NCBI RefSeq assembly: GCF_011393025.1
Contig: NZ_JAAOEO010000002.1
Span: 186,001-250,000 of the forward strand
Source of the DNA: Neobacillus terrae
Lineage (GTDB): Bacteria; Bacillota; Bacilli; Bacillales; Cytobacillaceae
Direction: 5' to 3'
DNA: 64,000 nucleotides
Shown: positions 25,665 through 35,762 of the stretch, piece by piece
How the letters are laid out: the number at the start of each line of letters is the position of its first letter
Numbering within the stretch: position 1 is the first letter of the stretch
Position numbers and translations under genes: made by a program
The notes under the pieces: generated by a model
Database searches by the model: none
The model's input: the letters and a program-made list of their open reading frames with translations, nothing else
Told to the model about the DNA's origin: nothing

Positions 25665-27877
25665 GCCGAAAACAGCCTAATATGAATTTTGGAGCAGCGA
25701 TATTATTTGTAATATTCAGCCTGCTCTTTTTTGTATTGATTTTCCGTTACTTTTCCATTCAGATAACTGGGGAAGCGGCTGGCCAGCCGCTTGCCGCAAA
25801 GGCTAAACAGAAATATATGAAACATGGAGTGTTAGAAGCAACCCGGGGAACCATTTTTGATCGAACCGGCGAAGTAGTTGCAGAAGATACTACTGCATAC
25901 ACTCTTGTTGCCATTCTTGATAAAAAAATGACAACCGATCCTAAAAAGCCAATGCATGTTAAAGATCCAGAGAAAACGGCCAGAGAACTTTCCAACTACA
26001 TTAAAATGGACGAATCAGAAATTTATCATCGTTTAACGAATAAGAGTGCTTTTCAGGTGGAGTTTGGGAAAGCAGGACGGGATATTTCACACCAGACGAA
26101 GACAAAAATTGAGGCTTTGCATCTTCCTGGGATTATATTTATGCGTGACTCAAAACGATTTTATCCGAATGGAATTTTTGCATCCCATGTTGTCGGATTT
26201 GTGGAAAGAAAAGAACAAAAGGACCAAACATATAAAACCGAGGCGAAAATGGGAGTAGAGAAAACCGAAGATTCCAAGTTGGAAGGTAAAAATGGAACAA
26301 TCGATTATGAAAGTGACTTATGGGGGTATCTGTTACCCGATAGCAAGAAAAAAATTACTCCTGCCAAAAACGGTAATGATGTATATTTGACGCTCGATAA
26401 GAAAATCCAAACCTTTTTGGAGGATGCTCTTAATAAGGTGGATAAGGAATATAAGCCTAAAAAGATGATTGCAATTGTGGCTAATCCTAAAACAGGTGAA
26501 ATATTAGCTATGGGCCAGAGGCCAACCTTCCGTCCATCAACAAGAGAAGGAATCGATAAGAGCTGGCACAATGAAGCGATTGAAACATCCTTTGAACCAG
26601 GGTCAACGATGAAGATTTTTACTTTATCTGCAGCTATTCAGGAAAATTCGTTCAATCCGAATGCTATTTATCAGTCTGGAACCTATAAAATTGCAAAAAG
26701 TACTATTCATGACCATAACTATGTTGGATGGGGGCCTATAACCTATTTAGAGGGAGTCCAGCGTTCTTCAAACGTCGCATTCGCAAAAATTGCGAATGAG
26801 CAATTAGGATTCGACAAATTAAGAACTTACCTAACAAAATTTGGTTTTGATAAACCGACAGGTATTGACCTTCCTGATGAAGCAAGCGGAAAGATTTTGT
26901 TTCATTGGCCAATTGAAAAAGCGACAACAGCTTTTGGACAGGGTACAGCTATTACCCCTATCCAGCAAATTCAGGCTGCCACAGCAGTTGCCAATGACGG
27001 AAAAATGATGAAGCCGCATGTGGTTGAAAAAATTGTGGAACACGATACAGGTAAAGTAGTCCAAGATTCAGCCCCGGAAATCGTGGGAAATCCGATATCT
27101 GCGGAAACGGCAAAAAAGGTAAGAGATATTCTCGGAACAGTCGTTACCTCACCAAAAGGAACAGGAAGCAGATATAAGATTGATGGCTATGATGTAGCAG
27201 GTAAAACAGGAACTGCACAAATGCCAGGACCAGATGGAAAATACCTTACAGGGGCACAAAACTATGTTTTCTCTTTCCTTGGTATGGCGCCAAAAGATGA
27301 CCCGAAATTAATTGTTTATGTTGCTGTGCAACAGCCTGATATTGAAACTTATTTTGATGGTTCAAAGCCTGTGTCGGAGATTTTTGTTCCAGTTATGAAG
27401 AGCAGCCTTCAATATTTAAATATACAGCCAATAAAACAGGATAAACCATCGACGCTTGAATTAACGGATTTAACCGGTGAACAGGCTGATACAGCTGTTA
27501 ATACTCTAAAGGATAAAGGCTTTGAAACGGTAGTAATCGGAAATGGAAATAATATTGAGGGGCAGCTTCCTAAAGGAGGAGAATCGATCCTCGAGGGAGA
27601 GAAAGTTATTATTTACACGGGCGGCAATGCCAAGATTCCGGATATGACAGGATGGTCATTAAGAGATGTAATGAAAGTGGCAAAGCTCCTGGAAATAAAG
27701 CTGAGTTCTGCCGGCAGCGGATATGTTGAAAAACAAAGTATCCCAGCTGGTACAGAGGCGAAAAACGGAGAATCATTAATAGTGAAACTCCGTTCACCTG
27801 AGCAGCTGTTTGAGGCGGAATCTCAAAAGAGTGATAAGAAAAAGGATGAAAAAAGCCAGAAAGAAGCAAAGGACTAA
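25661..27877 (+). CDS. pbpB: Penicillin-binding protein 2B (septal transpeptidase)
   Basis: 738 residues. Transmembrane helix ~12-33, PBP dimerisation domain (TRGTIFDRTGEVVAEDT...), transpeptidase domain with nucleophile Ser315 in EPGSTMKIF, RSSNVAF as the SxN motif, and K515-T-G in AGKTGTAQMPG, followed by two PASTA domains (about residues 590-715) and a charged Lys/Glu tail. Class B PBP that cross-links septal peptidoglycan with SpoVE/FtsW-type partners; essential in B. subtilis. Overlaps ftsL by 4 bases. 89 bases before spoVD. Confidence 0.96.
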   Translation: MSRKQPNMNFGAAILFVIFSLLFFVLIFRYFSIQITGEAAGQPLAAKAKQKYMKHGVLEATRGTIFDRTGEVVAEDTTAYTLVAILDKKMTTDPKKPMHVKDPEKTARELSNYIKMDESEIYHRLTNKSAFQVEFGKAGRDISHQTKTKIEALHLPGIIFMRDSKRFYPNGIFASHVVGFVERKEQKDQTYKTEAKMGVEKTEDSKLEGKNGTIDYESDLWGYLLPDSKKKITPAKNGNDVYLTLDKKIQTFLEDALNKVDKEYKPKKMIAIVANPKTGEILAMGQRPTFRPSTREGIDKSWHNEAIETSFEPGSTMKIFTLSAAIQENSFNPNAIYQSGTYKIAKSTIHDHNYVGWGPITYLEGVQRSSNVAFAKIANEQLGFDKLRTYLTKFGFDKPTGIDLPDEASGKILFHWPIEKATTAFGQGTAITPIQQIQAATAVANDGKMMKPHVVEKIVEHDTGKVVQDSAPEIVGNPISAETAKKVRDILGTVVTSPKGTGSRYKIDGYDVAGKTGTAQMPGPDGKYLTGAQNYVFSFLGMAPKDDPKLIVYVAVQQPDIETYFDGSKPVSEIFVPVMKSSLQYLNIQPIKQDKPSTLELTDLTGEQADTAVNTLKDKGFETVVIGNGNNIEGQLPKGGESILEGEKVIIYTGGNAKIPDMTGWSLRDVMKVAKLLEIKLSSAGSGYVEKQSIPAGTEAKNGESLIVKLRSPEQLFEAESQKSDKKKDEKSQKEAKD

Positions 27878-27926
27878 ACAATAACCGAAGAGCCGTGACG
27901 CGTTCTAATTAAATTCGTACAAGCAT

Positions 27927-27967
27927 ATAAATGAACGGACTCATGAAAAGGAGGATCGTTCATTTAT
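27927..27967 (+). promoter_or_regulatory. Hairpin over the spoVD start codon and ribosome site
   Basis: ATAAATGAACG (27927-27937) and CGTTCATTTAT (27957-27967) are a perfect 11-base inverted repeat. The loop holds AAAAGGAGGAT, the spoVD ribosome site, and the right arm contains the first two bases of the ATG at 27966. It could limit translation. Confidence 0.6.
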
Positions 27968-29885
27968 GCGTGTTTCTAATGTTACTGTTAGAAAACGGCT
28001 GACGGTTGCTTTATTTGTCGGCATTCTGACTTTCTTAATTATTGATGTCCGTCTTGGTTATGTTCAATTTTTTCTGGGAGATAAACTAACGGATCTTGCC
28101 AAGGGCTCATGGAGCCGAAATATTCCTTTTCAGCCTAAGAGAGGGGAGATAACGGACAGAAATGGCGTTGCTCTTGCAACAAATATAAGCACACCTACTG
28201 TTTACGTAGTGCCAAGACAGCTTAAAAACCCTGCCGATACGGCGACCAAACTTTCCAAAGTGCTGGGACTCGATAAAGAAAAAACTTATAAGGAAATTAC
28301 CGCAGGAGAGTCAATGGTCCGATTAAAAGGTGGACGGAAAATTTCTCATGCCAAGGCAAAAGAGATTAGGGCATTGGGCCTTAAGGGTGTTTATATAGGT
28401 GAGGATTCAAAGCGATACTATCCATATGGTAAATATCTTTCACATGTTTTGGGCTTTACAGGAATTGATAACCAGGGATTAATGGGCCTTGAATTATATT
28501 ATGATAAAGAGCTCCGAGGCGATGAAGGCTCAGTTAAATTTTATGCAAATGCCAAAGGCGAGCGGATGAATGATATGGCTGACGATTTTGAGCCTCCGAA
28601 AAATGGTCTTGATCTTAAACTGACAATTGATGCAAAGATACAGACTATCATGGAAAGAGAACTTGATAATGCGCAGGCGGCATATAATCCGGATGGGTTG
28701 ATTGCAATTGCCATGAATCCAAATAATGGGGAAATATTAGGGATGTCAAGCAGACCTAATTTTGATCCTGCTAACTTCCGTAATGTACCGCAGGAAGTTT
28801 ACAATCGAAATCTTCCTGTTTGGAGTACCTATGAGCCGGGTTCAACCTTTAAAATTATTACCCTTGCAGCCGCCTTGGAAGAGGGAAAGGTAGATCTTGA
28901 CAAGGAACATTTCCACGACCCGGGGTTTGCGAAGGTTGCCGGAGCAAGGCTAAGATGCTGGAAAGCAGGAGGGCATGGAAGCCAAACCTTCTTAGAGGTT
29001 GTCCAAAATTCCTGCAACCCGGGATTTGTTGCTCTTGGTGAAAGACTTGGTAAGGAAAAATTATTCAGTTATGTTAAGAATTTTGGGTTTGGTACTAAAA
29101 CAGGCATAGATTTGCAAGGGGAAGGATCAGGAATCTTATTTAATCTCGATAAAGTAGGTCCTGTAGAGCTGGCAACCACTGCTTTTGGACAGGGCGTATC
29201 AGTGACCCCCATTCAGCAGGTTGCAGCTGTTTCCGCCGCTGTTAATGGCGGAATCCTCTATACTCCTTATGTAGCAAAGGAACTAATTGACCCTCTTACA
29301 AAGGAAGTCGTCATGAGGAAAACTCCTGTTGCAAAGAGAAGGGTTATTTCAGAAGAAACCTCAAAAAAAATCCGCTACGCATTGGAAAACGTCGTAGCAA
29401 AGGGTTCAGGCGGCAATGCTTTTGTAGATTCCTACCGGATTGGGGGAAAAACAGGTACAGCGCAAAAAGCACAAAACGGAAGATATCTTGAAAATAATCA
29501 TATCGTGTCGTTTATTGGATTTGCTCCGGCAGATAATCCTGAACTGGTAGTTTATGTAGCTGTAGATAATCCAAAAGGAACTGTGCAGTTTGGAGGCGTT
29601 GTATCCGCGCCGATTGTAGGGAATATCATGAAGGATAGCTTAAGGGCCATGGGAGTACAGCCTAGAAAAGACCAAATTGAGAAAAAACTGAAATGGACAG
29701 ATACACCAATGATTAAGGTTCCTAATCTTGTAGGTATGACAAAATCGGAACTCCAAGAACAAATGGTCAATCTTAGAATTGATGCAAGCGGTGAGGGGGA
29801 TATTGTAGTAAGGCAATCTCCTGAGCCAGGCATTAAACTAAAGGAAGGATCAACCATCAGGCTGTTCTTCGGAAAGAAGGAATAG
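27966..29885 (+). CDS. spoVD: Stage V sporulation protein D (class B PBP)
   Basis: 639 residues, close to B. subtilis SpoVD throughout (MRVSNVTVRKRL start). Transmembrane helix ~13-32, dimerisation domain, transpeptidase domain with Ser293 in EPGSTFKII, NSCNPGF as SxN and K495-T-G in GGKTGTAQK, one PASTA domain at the end (VPNLVGMTKSELQEQ). Two cysteines near RLRCWKAG and QNSCNPG match those that in B. subtilis SpoVD form a redox switch with StoA. Makes spore cortex peptidoglycan with SpoVE. In B. subtilis it has a sigma-E promoter; I could not identify one convincingly. Confidence 0.96.
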   Translation: MRVSNVTVRKRLTVALFVGILTFLIIDVRLGYVQFFLGDKLTDLAKGSWSRNIPFQPKRGEITDRNGVALATNISTPTVYVVPRQLKNPADTATKLSKVLGLDKEKTYKEITAGESMVRLKGGRKISHAKAKEIRALGLKGVYIGEDSKRYYPYGKYLSHVLGFTGIDNQGLMGLELYYDKELRGDEGSVKFYANAKGERMNDMADDFEPPKNGLDLKLTIDAKIQTIMERELDNAQAAYNPDGLIAIAMNPNNGEILGMSSRPNFDPANFRNVPQEVYNRNLPVWSTYEPGSTFKIITLAAALEEGKVDLDKEHFHDPGFAKVAGARLRCWKAGGHGSQTFLEVVQNSCNPGFVALGERLGKEKLFSYVKNFGFGTKTGIDLQGEGSGILFNLDKVGPVELATTAFGQGVSVTPIQQVAAVSAAVNGGILYTPYVAKELIDPLTKEVVMRKTPVAKRRVISEETSKKIRYALENVVAKGSGGNAFVDSYRIGGKTGTAQKAQNGRYLENNHIVSFIGFAPADNPELVVYVAVDNPKGTVQFGGVVSAPIVGNIMKDSLRAMGVQPRKDQIEKKLKWTDTPMIKVPNLVGMTKSELQEQMVNLRIDASGEGDIVVRQSPEPGIKLKEGSTIRLFFGKKE

Positions 29886-29887
29886 GT

Positions 29888-29930
29888 ATAAAAATGGGCG
29901 GTAAATTTCCCTTACCGTCCCATTTTTTGC
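29888..29930 (+). terminator. Terminator after spoVD
   Basis: AAAATGGGCGGTAA / TTACCGTCCCATTTTTT stem (about 29891-29926), 7-base loop, one mismatch. Confidence 0.85.
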
Positions 29931-29989
29931 TTTCTTTTTCCAAAAACGGTAATAATAATTATTATTTAAACTTTTTAATCTATCTGGTT

Positions 29990-30200
29990 TTAGCGCCCAG
30001 CGGGAGGTAGGATTCTTAGATTATCTTGCATCAGCCATGAACGTTCGGTAAATGTTTGGTACAGCTAATGTCCATCCCACTCCGCAACATCTTATTCAGT
30101 GAAGTTCTTTCACCACGTCGAAAAGCTGTCTGAAACATCCGCTTGATCCTTCCGGCAGCTGCTTCGCTAAAGGTCACTTACACTTTTCTTTAAATCAATG
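29990..30200. repeat. Family C repeat, copy 2, in the spoVD-murE gap
   Basis: TCTTGCATC...ATGAACG...GGTACAGCTAATGTCCATCC (30022-30082) is a diverged copy of the sequence at 15533. GCGCCCAGCGGGAGG just before it resembles the edge of family A. No gene between 29931 and 30267; the AT-rich stretch after 30190 probably contains the murE promoter. Confidence 0.5.
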
Positions 30201-30267
30201 GCATTGTCTTTCATTATCATGTAAAATATAAACGCTATGTTTTAGACATGAGAGGATTTGAGATTAT

Positions 30268-31728
30268 ATGAAATTACATGAGCTGCTCAAGCATTTGCAT
30301 CTTTTAGTTCCTTTTACAGGTGACAACCCTGAAATTACTTCGATTGAAAACGATAATCGCAAGGTTCAGCCTGGAAGTCTTTTTATCTGTATTAAGGGAT
30401 ACACCGTTGACGGCCATGACTTTGCTCCATCGGCTGTTCAAAAAGGGGCCACAGCGGTTCTGTCTGAAAGGGAACTGAATCTTGATGTGCCTGTAATCAT
30501 CGTAAAAGACACCAATAGAGCTATGGCTGTACTCGCTGATGCTTTTTATGGACATCCAAGCAGAAAGTTTCAATTAATTGGCATTACCGGAACAAACGGA
30601 AAAACTACTGTAAGTCATTTAATTGAAAAAATAATGTCGGACGCAGGCAAAAAAACAGGCCTTATCGGAACGATGTACACTAAAATAGGTGATCGTACGA
30701 TTGAAACAAAAAATACAACTCCCGAAAGCCTGACACTGCAAAAGACATTTAAAGAAATGGACGATAACGGGGTACAATCAGCTGTTATGGAGGTTTCGTC
30801 CCATGCCCTGGATTTAGGAAGGGTACACGGAACTGACTTTGATATCGCTGTTTTTACTAATTTGACACAGGATCATCTTGATTACCATAAAACAATGGAA
30901 GAGTATAAGCACGCTAAGGGCTTATTGTTTTCGCAGCTCGGAAACTCTTTTCTGGCTGATAAACCGAAATATGCGATCCTGAATGCAGATGACGAAGCTT
31001 CCGAATCCTACATAAGAGGAACAGCTGCGCACATAGTCACATATGGTATTGACAGTGCAGCAGATATTATGGCTAAAGAAATAAGCATGACTCCTGAAGG
31101 AACAACATTTAAACTTATCCTTCCTCAAGGAGAATATCCTGTTTCGATGCAGCTGATTGGAAAGTTTAGTGTTTATAATGTATTAGCGGCCATTAGCGCA
31201 GGGCTGGTTTCAGGAATTCCTGCTGAAGAGATTATCCGTTCGATTGAAACCGTAAAAGGAGTATCGGGACGATTTGAGCTAGTAAAGGCTGGACAGGACT
31301 TTACTGTAATTGTTGACTATGCTCATACACCTGACAGTCTTGAAAATGTCCTTACAACTATTCGCCAGTTTGCCCAAAAGAAAACCTTTGTGGTGGTAGG
31401 CTGCGGAGGAGACCGTGATCGGACTAAACGTCCATTGATGGCAAAAATAGCCTGCGAATTGGCTAGCGACCCTATCTTTACCTCTGATAATCCAAGAAGT
31501 GAAGATCCGATCGAGATATTAAAGGATATGGAAGATGGAGCAATAGAAGGCACATATCAACTGATCCCGGACAGAAAAGAAGCAATTAAGTATGCAATCA
31601 ATAATGCTGTTAAAGGCGATGTGATCTTAATTGCAGGAAAAGGACATGAGACATACCAAATTATTGGAAGTCAGGTGTTTGACTTTGACGACCGGGAAGA
31701 AGCAAAAAAAGCAATTGAAGCTTTATAG
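30268..31728 (+). CDS. murE: UDP-MurNAc-L-Ala-D-Glu--meso-diaminopimelate ligase MurE
   Basis: 486 residues. Mur ligase with ATP site [17 protein letters not shown] (~108-124), central [12 protein letters not shown], and C-terminal domain with [10 protein letters not shown]: the DNPR motif marks meso-diaminopimelate as the amino acid added. Cytoplasmic third peptide step of peptidoglycan synthesis. It has its own leader region after the spoVD terminator. murF is not beside it, as in B. subtilis. Confidence 0.96.
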   Translation: MKLHELLKHLHLLVPFTGDNPEITSIENDNRKVQPGSLFICIKGYTVDGHDFAPSAVQKGATAVLSERELNLDVPVIIVKDTNRAMAVLADAFYGHPSRKFQLIGITGTNGKTTVSHLIEKIMSDAGKKTGLIGTMYTKIGDRTIETKNTTPESLTLQKTFKEMDDNGVQSAVMEVSSHALDLGRVHGTDFDIAVFTNLTQDHLDYHKTMEEYKHAKGLLFSQLGNSFLADKPKYAILNADDEASESYIRGTAAHIVTYGIDSAADIMAKEISMTPEGTTFKLILPQGEYPVSMQLIGKFSVYNVLAAISAGLVSGIPAEEIIRSIETVKGVSGRFELVKAGQDFTVIVDYAHTPDSLENVLTTIRQFAQKKTFVVVGCGGDRDRTKRPLMAKIACELASDPIFTSDNPRSEDPIEILKDMEDGAIEGTYQLIPDRKEAIKYAINNAVKGDVILIAGKGHETYQIIGSQVFDFDDREEAKKAIEAL

Positions 31729-31768
31729 GTGTTCAAAGATAAAAAAATATGGAAAGAGCAGATAAAAA

Positions 31769-31891
31769 ATGAATAACATCAATCTTTTTTTAGATAAAAA
31801 ACTTCTTAATAAATCTTATCTATCATATGATATAGCTGTAATAGAAGGGAACTTGGCAGTCATTTTAGGCAGCCGGGAAAGGAGGGGCTAA
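31769..31891 (+). CDS. Possible 40-codon leader ORF before mraY
   Basis: An uninterrupted 40-codon frame ([11 protein letters not shown]... to ...ILGSRERRG) fills most of the 164-base murE-mraY gap and stops 1 base before the mraY ATG, with the mraY ribosome site AGGAGGGG inside its last codons. Its own ribosome site is weak (AAAGAGCAG). It could couple translation to mraY or be chance. No homology is recognised. Confidence 0.3.
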   Translation: MNNINLFLDKKLLNKSYLSYDIAVIEGNLAVILGSRERRG

Positions 31892-31892
31892 A

Positions 31893-32867
31893 ATGCTGGA
31901 AAAAGTTCTGTTTTTCACAATCATAATGGGTTTTTTAATAACGGTGTTAATATCCCCTGTTTTTATTCCCTTTTTAAGAAGGCTGAAATTTGGACAAAGC
32001 ATTCGTGAAGAAGGTCCTAAATCCCATCAGAAGAAATCGGGTACACCTACAATGGGTGGTTTAATGATTCTCTTCTCGATTATAATCAGTACCTTTGTTA
32101 TGACAGGAAGAATTGCTGAGCCAACTGTCAAAACTTATTTACTTGTTCTCGTTACTTTTGGATTTGGGCTGTTAGGCTTTCTTGATGACTTTATAAAAGT
32201 AGTCCTAAAAAGGAATTTGGGTTTAACCTCTAAACAAAAATTATTGGGACAAATTATTATTTCCGTTATTTTTTATTTAATTTATAAACAAAATGAGTTT
32301 CCGACTGTCATTGATCTTCCATTCGGAAACTATTCGATTAATCTTGGTTGGTTCTTTGTCTTCTTCATTCTTTTTTGGCTGGTTGGTTTTTCGAATGCAG
32401 TCAATTTAACAGATGGATTAGACGGACTTGTTTCCGGTACAGCGGCCATAGCATTTGGTGCCTATGCTGTTCTTGCCTGGAACCAATCTCAATTTGAGAT
32501 AGCTATTTTTTGTGTAGCCGCAGTAGGTGCTGTTTTGGGATTTTTGGTTTTCAATGCTCATCCAGCAAAGGTGTTTATGGGTGATACTGGATCGCTGGCT
32601 TTAGGCGGCGCGCTTGCGGCTGTAGCGATTTTGACAAAGCTGGAAATACTGCTAATTATTATTGGCGGGGTATTCGTTATTGAAACTTTATCTGTTATCC
32701 TCCAGGTTGCTTCTTTTAAAACAACCGGCAAAAGGATTTTCAGAATGAGCCCGCTTCACCATCATTACGAATTGATTGGATGGTCCGAGTGGCGGGTAGT
32801 TGTTACTTTTTGGAGTGTTGGTTTGTTATTTGCGATTCTTGGAATTTATATAGAGGTGTGGTTGTAA
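31893..32867 (+). CDS. mraY: Phospho-N-acetylmuramoyl-pentapeptide-transferase MraY
   Basis: 324 residues, about ten transmembrane helices. Signature segments: [17 protein letters not shown] (~45-61), [11 protein letters not shown] (~90-100, metal-binding Asp pair), [16 protein letters not shown] (~167-182), [12 protein letters not shown] (~229-240) and the HHHYEL-containing cytoplasmic loop. Transfers phospho-MurNAc-pentapeptide to undecaprenyl phosphate to make lipid I. Ribosome site AGGAGGGG 6-7 bases before the ATG. murD starts directly after its stop. Confidence 0.97.
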   Translation: MLEKVLFFTIIMGFLITVLISPVFIPFLRRLKFGQSIREEGPKSHQKKSGTPTMGGLMILFSIIISTFVMTGRIAEPTVKTYLLVLVTFGFGLLGFLDDFIKVVLKRNLGLTSKQKLLGQIIISVIFYLIYKQNEFPTVIDLPFGNYSINLGWFFVFFILFWLVGFSNAVNLTDGLDGLVSGTAAIAFGAYAVLAWNQSQFEIAIFCVAAVGAVLGFLVFNAHPAKVFMGDTGSLALGGALAAVAILTKLEILLIIIGGVFVIETLSVILQVASFKTTGKRIFRMSPLHHHYELIGWSEWRVVVTFWSVGLLFAILGIYIEVWL

Positions 32868-34220
32868 GTGAAAACGATAGAGACGTATTGTCATAAGAAA
32901 ATTTTAGTACTGGGATTAGCCAAGAGCGGGGTAACAGCTGCAGCCCTTTTACATAAGCTGGGAGCTTTCGTTACCGTAAATGATATGAAGCCTTTGTCTG
33001 AAAATCCAGCGGCACAGGGCTTGCTTGAACAGGGGATAAAAGTTATTTGCGGCAGCCATCCTATTGAGCTGCTTGAGGAAGGCTTCGAACTAATTGTTAA
33101 GAATCCTGGCATTCCATATCATAATCCAATGATTGAAGGAGCAATTGAAAAAGGTATTCCTGTTATAACGGAGGTTGAACTAGCCTACCAGATTTCTGAG
33201 GCTCCGTTTATTGCTATTACTGGAACAAACGGTAAGACTACAACAACAACGCTTGTACATGAAATGCTGAATGCTGGCCATAAAAACCCGCTAATTGCAG
33301 GAAACATTGGAACGGTAGCCTCTGGAGTTGCACAGGAAGCAACAGAAGAGAATACCATTGTTATTGAACTATCCTCGTTTCAATTAATGGGCATAGAGCA
33401 ATTCAGGCCAAAGATTGCGATCCTCACTAACCTCTATGATGCTCATCTTGACTATCATGGAACTAGGAAGGAATACTTTGCTGCAAAGGCAAATATTACT
33501 AAAAATCAAACAGAAACAGATTATTTCATTGTTAATTCCAATCAGAATGAAGTGATGGAGATTGCCCGGAACTCAAAGGCATCTATTATACCTTTTTCAG
33601 TGAAACGCCAGCTCGATAGCGGTGCTTATGCTTATGATGGATGGCTCTGGTTCAATGGGGAACAGGTAATCAAGATTGATGATATCGTCTTGCCAGGAAA
33701 TCATAATCTTGAAAATATTCTCTCTGCCATGGCGGCAGCAAAGCTTTCCGGTGTAACCAATGAAGCTATTAGAGAAGTTCTCACAACCTTCAGCGGGGTT
33801 AAACACCGCCTTCAATTCATAGGGGAAGTACAGGGAAGAAAGGTTTATAACGATTCTAAAGCAACCAATATCCTTGCCACAGTTAATGCACTTGCAGCGT
33901 TTAAGCAGCCAGTTGTTCTGCTAGCCGGGGGACTTGATAGAGGCAATGAGTTTGATGAGTTGATTCCATACTTGGAAAACGTAAAAACGCTCATTACTTT
34001 TGGACAGACATCTGAAAAAATTCAGAAGGCAGGAAGAAAAGCAGGAATAAAAACAATAACACAGGCCGATAATGTGGGAAAAGCAGTCCCTGTCGCGTTT
34101 GAGTTATCTGAACCTGGGGATGTTATTCTCTTATCTCCTGCCTGTGCAAGCTGGGACCAATACAAAACTTTTGAAGTCAGGGGAGACATTTTTGTGGAAG
34201 CGGTGAATAAGCTTAAGTAA
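32868..34220 (+). CDS. murD: UDP-MurNAc-L-alanine--D-glutamate ligase MurD
   Basis: 450 residues, GTG start directly after the mraY stop codon. N-terminal UDP-binding [19 protein letters not shown] site [17 protein letters not shown] (~116-132), [11 protein letters not shown] (~188-198), C-terminal YNDSKATN and [18 protein letters not shown]. Adds D-Glu to UDP-MurNAc-L-Ala in the cytoplasm. Length and motifs complete. Confidence 0.97.
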   Translation: MKTIETYCHKKILVLGLAKSGVTAAALLHKLGAFVTVNDMKPLSENPAAQGLLEQGIKVICGSHPIELLEEGFELIVKNPGIPYHNPMIEGAIEKGIPVITEVELAYQISEAPFIAITGTNGKTTTTTLVHEMLNAGHKNPLIAGNIGTVASGVAQEATEENTIVIELSSFQLMGIEQFRPKIAILTNLYDAHLDYHGTRKEYFAAKANITKNQTETDYFIVNSNQNEVMEIARNSKASIIPFSVKRQLDSGAYAYDGWLWFNGEQVIKIDDIVLPGNHNLENILSAMAAAKLSGVTNEAIREVLTTFSGVKHRLQFIGEVQGRKVYNDSKATNILATVNALAAFKQPVVLLAGGLDRGNEFDELIPYLENVKTLITFGQTSEKIQKAGRKAGIKTITQADNVGKAVPVAFELSEPGDVILLSPACASWDQYKTFEVRGDIFVEAVNKLK

Positions 34221-34294
34221 GGGCTTGTCTATGCAGAGATCTCCTTAGTTCGCAACACTGCAAGCCCCAATACTAGCGGTTGAGGTGTGTAGCG

Positions 34295-35395
34295 GTGCCG
34301 ACAAAGAAAACAACTCCCGATTTTATTTTATTGCTGGTAACATTTACGCTGCTGGCAATAGGACTGATCATGGTTTACAGTGCAAGTGCTATTTGGGCGG
34401 ATTATAAATTCCATGACTCCTTTTTCTTTGCAAAAAGGCAGATGCTTTTTGCGGGGGTGGGAATTGCAGCTATGTTTTTTATTATGAATATCAATTATTG
34501 GACATGGCGCACCTGGTCAAAAGCTATTTTAATTACATGCTTTGTTTTGCTGGTTTTAGTTCTTATCCCGGGAATCGGCAATGTCAGGAATGGCTCGCGC
34601 AGCTGGATTGGTGTTGGTGCGTTTTCCATTCAGCCATCAGAATTTATGAAACTTGCAATGATAGCATTTCTTGCAAAATATCTATCAGAACGGCAAAAGC
34701 TTATTACATCCTTTAAAAAAGGGCTCGTGCCGTCTTTAGGTCTTGCATTTGCTGCCTTTGCCATGATTATGCTTCAGCCTGACCTGGGTACAGGCACTGT
34801 AATGATTGGAACATGCGTAATTATGATCTTTGTTGCAGGTGCAAGAATCAGTCATTTTGCGTGGCTGGGGCTCATGGGAGTTGCTGGCTTTGTAGGCCTA
34901 GTGGCTTCTGCTCCTTACAGGATTAAGCGGATTACATCGTTTCTTGATCCTTGGTCAGATCCTCTGGGGAGCGGATTCCAGATAATCCAATCTTTATACG
35001 CGATTGGGCCTGGAGGGCTTTTTGGACAGGGACTGGGTGAAAGCCGCCAGAAATTCTTCTATTTGCCTGAACCACAAACTGACTTTATTTTTGCTATTCT
35101 TGCTGAAGAGCTTGGCTTCATTGGAGGATCTCTGATTTTGCTCCTATTCTCACTAATGCTTTGGCGTGGAATCCGGATTGCCCTTGGTGCCCCTGATTTA
35201 TATGGCAGCTTTCTTGCGGTAGGCATTATCGCAATGGTGGCTATTCAAGTCATGATTAATATTGGGGTAGTTACAGGACTTATGCCAGTTACTGGTATTA
35301 CACTTCCTTTTCTAAGCTATGGAGGTTCGTCGCTGACATTAATGCTGATGGCGATAGGGGTTCTCCTGAATATAAGCCGTTATTCGAGATACTAA
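34295..35395 (+). CDS. spoVE: SpoVE, SEDS-family peptidoglycan polymerase of spore cortex
   Basis: 366 residues from the GTG at 34295 (GAGGTG 7 bases before), giving the N-terminus MPTKKTTPDF as in SpoVE. Ten transmembrane helices. SEDS hallmarks: VYSASAIWADYKF near residue 28, GSRSWIGVGAFSIQPSEFMK (~100-119), SDPLGSGFQIIQSLYAIGPGG (quoted in part as DPLGSGFQIIQSLYAIG) and the C-terminal TGLMPVTGITLPFLSYGGSS. Pairs with SpoVD for cortex synthesis; FtsW lies elsewhere in Bacillus. Gene order (after murD, before murG) fits spoVE. Ends at a terminator. Confidence 0.93.
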   Translation: MPTKKTTPDFILLLVTFTLLAIGLIMVYSASAIWADYKFHDSFFFAKRQMLFAGVGIAAMFFIMNINYWTWRTWSKAILITCFVLLVLVLIPGIGNVRNGSRSWIGVGAFSIQPSEFMKLAMIAFLAKYLSERQKLITSFKKGLVPSLGLAFAAFAMIMLQPDLGTGTVMIGTCVIMIFVAGARISHFAWLGLMGVAGFVGLVASAPYRIKRITSFLDPWSDPLGSGFQIIQSLYAIGPGGLFGQGLGESRQKFFYLPEPQTDFIFAILAEELGFIGGSLILLLFSLMLWRGIRIALGAPDLYGSFLAVGIIAMVAIQVMINIGVVTGLMPVTGITLPFLSYGGSSLTLMLMAIGVLLNISRYSRY

Positions 35396-35415
35396 GGTAT
35401 GAATGCTTCTTGGAG

Positions 35416-35443
35416 AGCTCGCCAGTCGGCGAGTTTTCTTTTT
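35416..35443 (+). terminator. Terminator after spoVE
   Basis: CTCGCC (35418-35423), AGTC loop, GGCGAG (35428-35433), then TTTTCTTTTT. Confidence 0.88.
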
Positions 35444-35762
35444 GAAGAGGAACTGTTAACTTTTTGGAGGAGTGTCTGGAGTCCCTAACAAACAAAAACT
35501 TCGTCTGGAAAGCTTTTGTAAGTAGATTTGAGCTTATCAAAAGAAAACGCCACTTGACTGTATTTATCAATCTTTAATAAATCCAGAAATACCTAGGCTT
35601 TCCAATCATTATTAAAGTTTATTACAGTTGTCTAACATTCTTTTTGTATAGCATCAGATTTTGTTTTGTTTATAGTAGAATGGGGTATATCCAGTTGGTG
35701 GTCAAAAGCCACTTGCCAGGTTAGCAAGTACCCGAAAAGAAGATATATAATGGGGTGTAGAA
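35444..35762 (+). other. murG leader region with two small hairpins
   Basis: About 320 bases without a gene. AT-rich first part; a TAGAAT -10-like element near 35676. At 35697-35733 two adjacent hairpins occur, GTGG...CCAC and CTTGC...GCAAG, followed by the murG ribosome site region. A promoter for murG-murB probably lies here. Confidence 0.4.
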
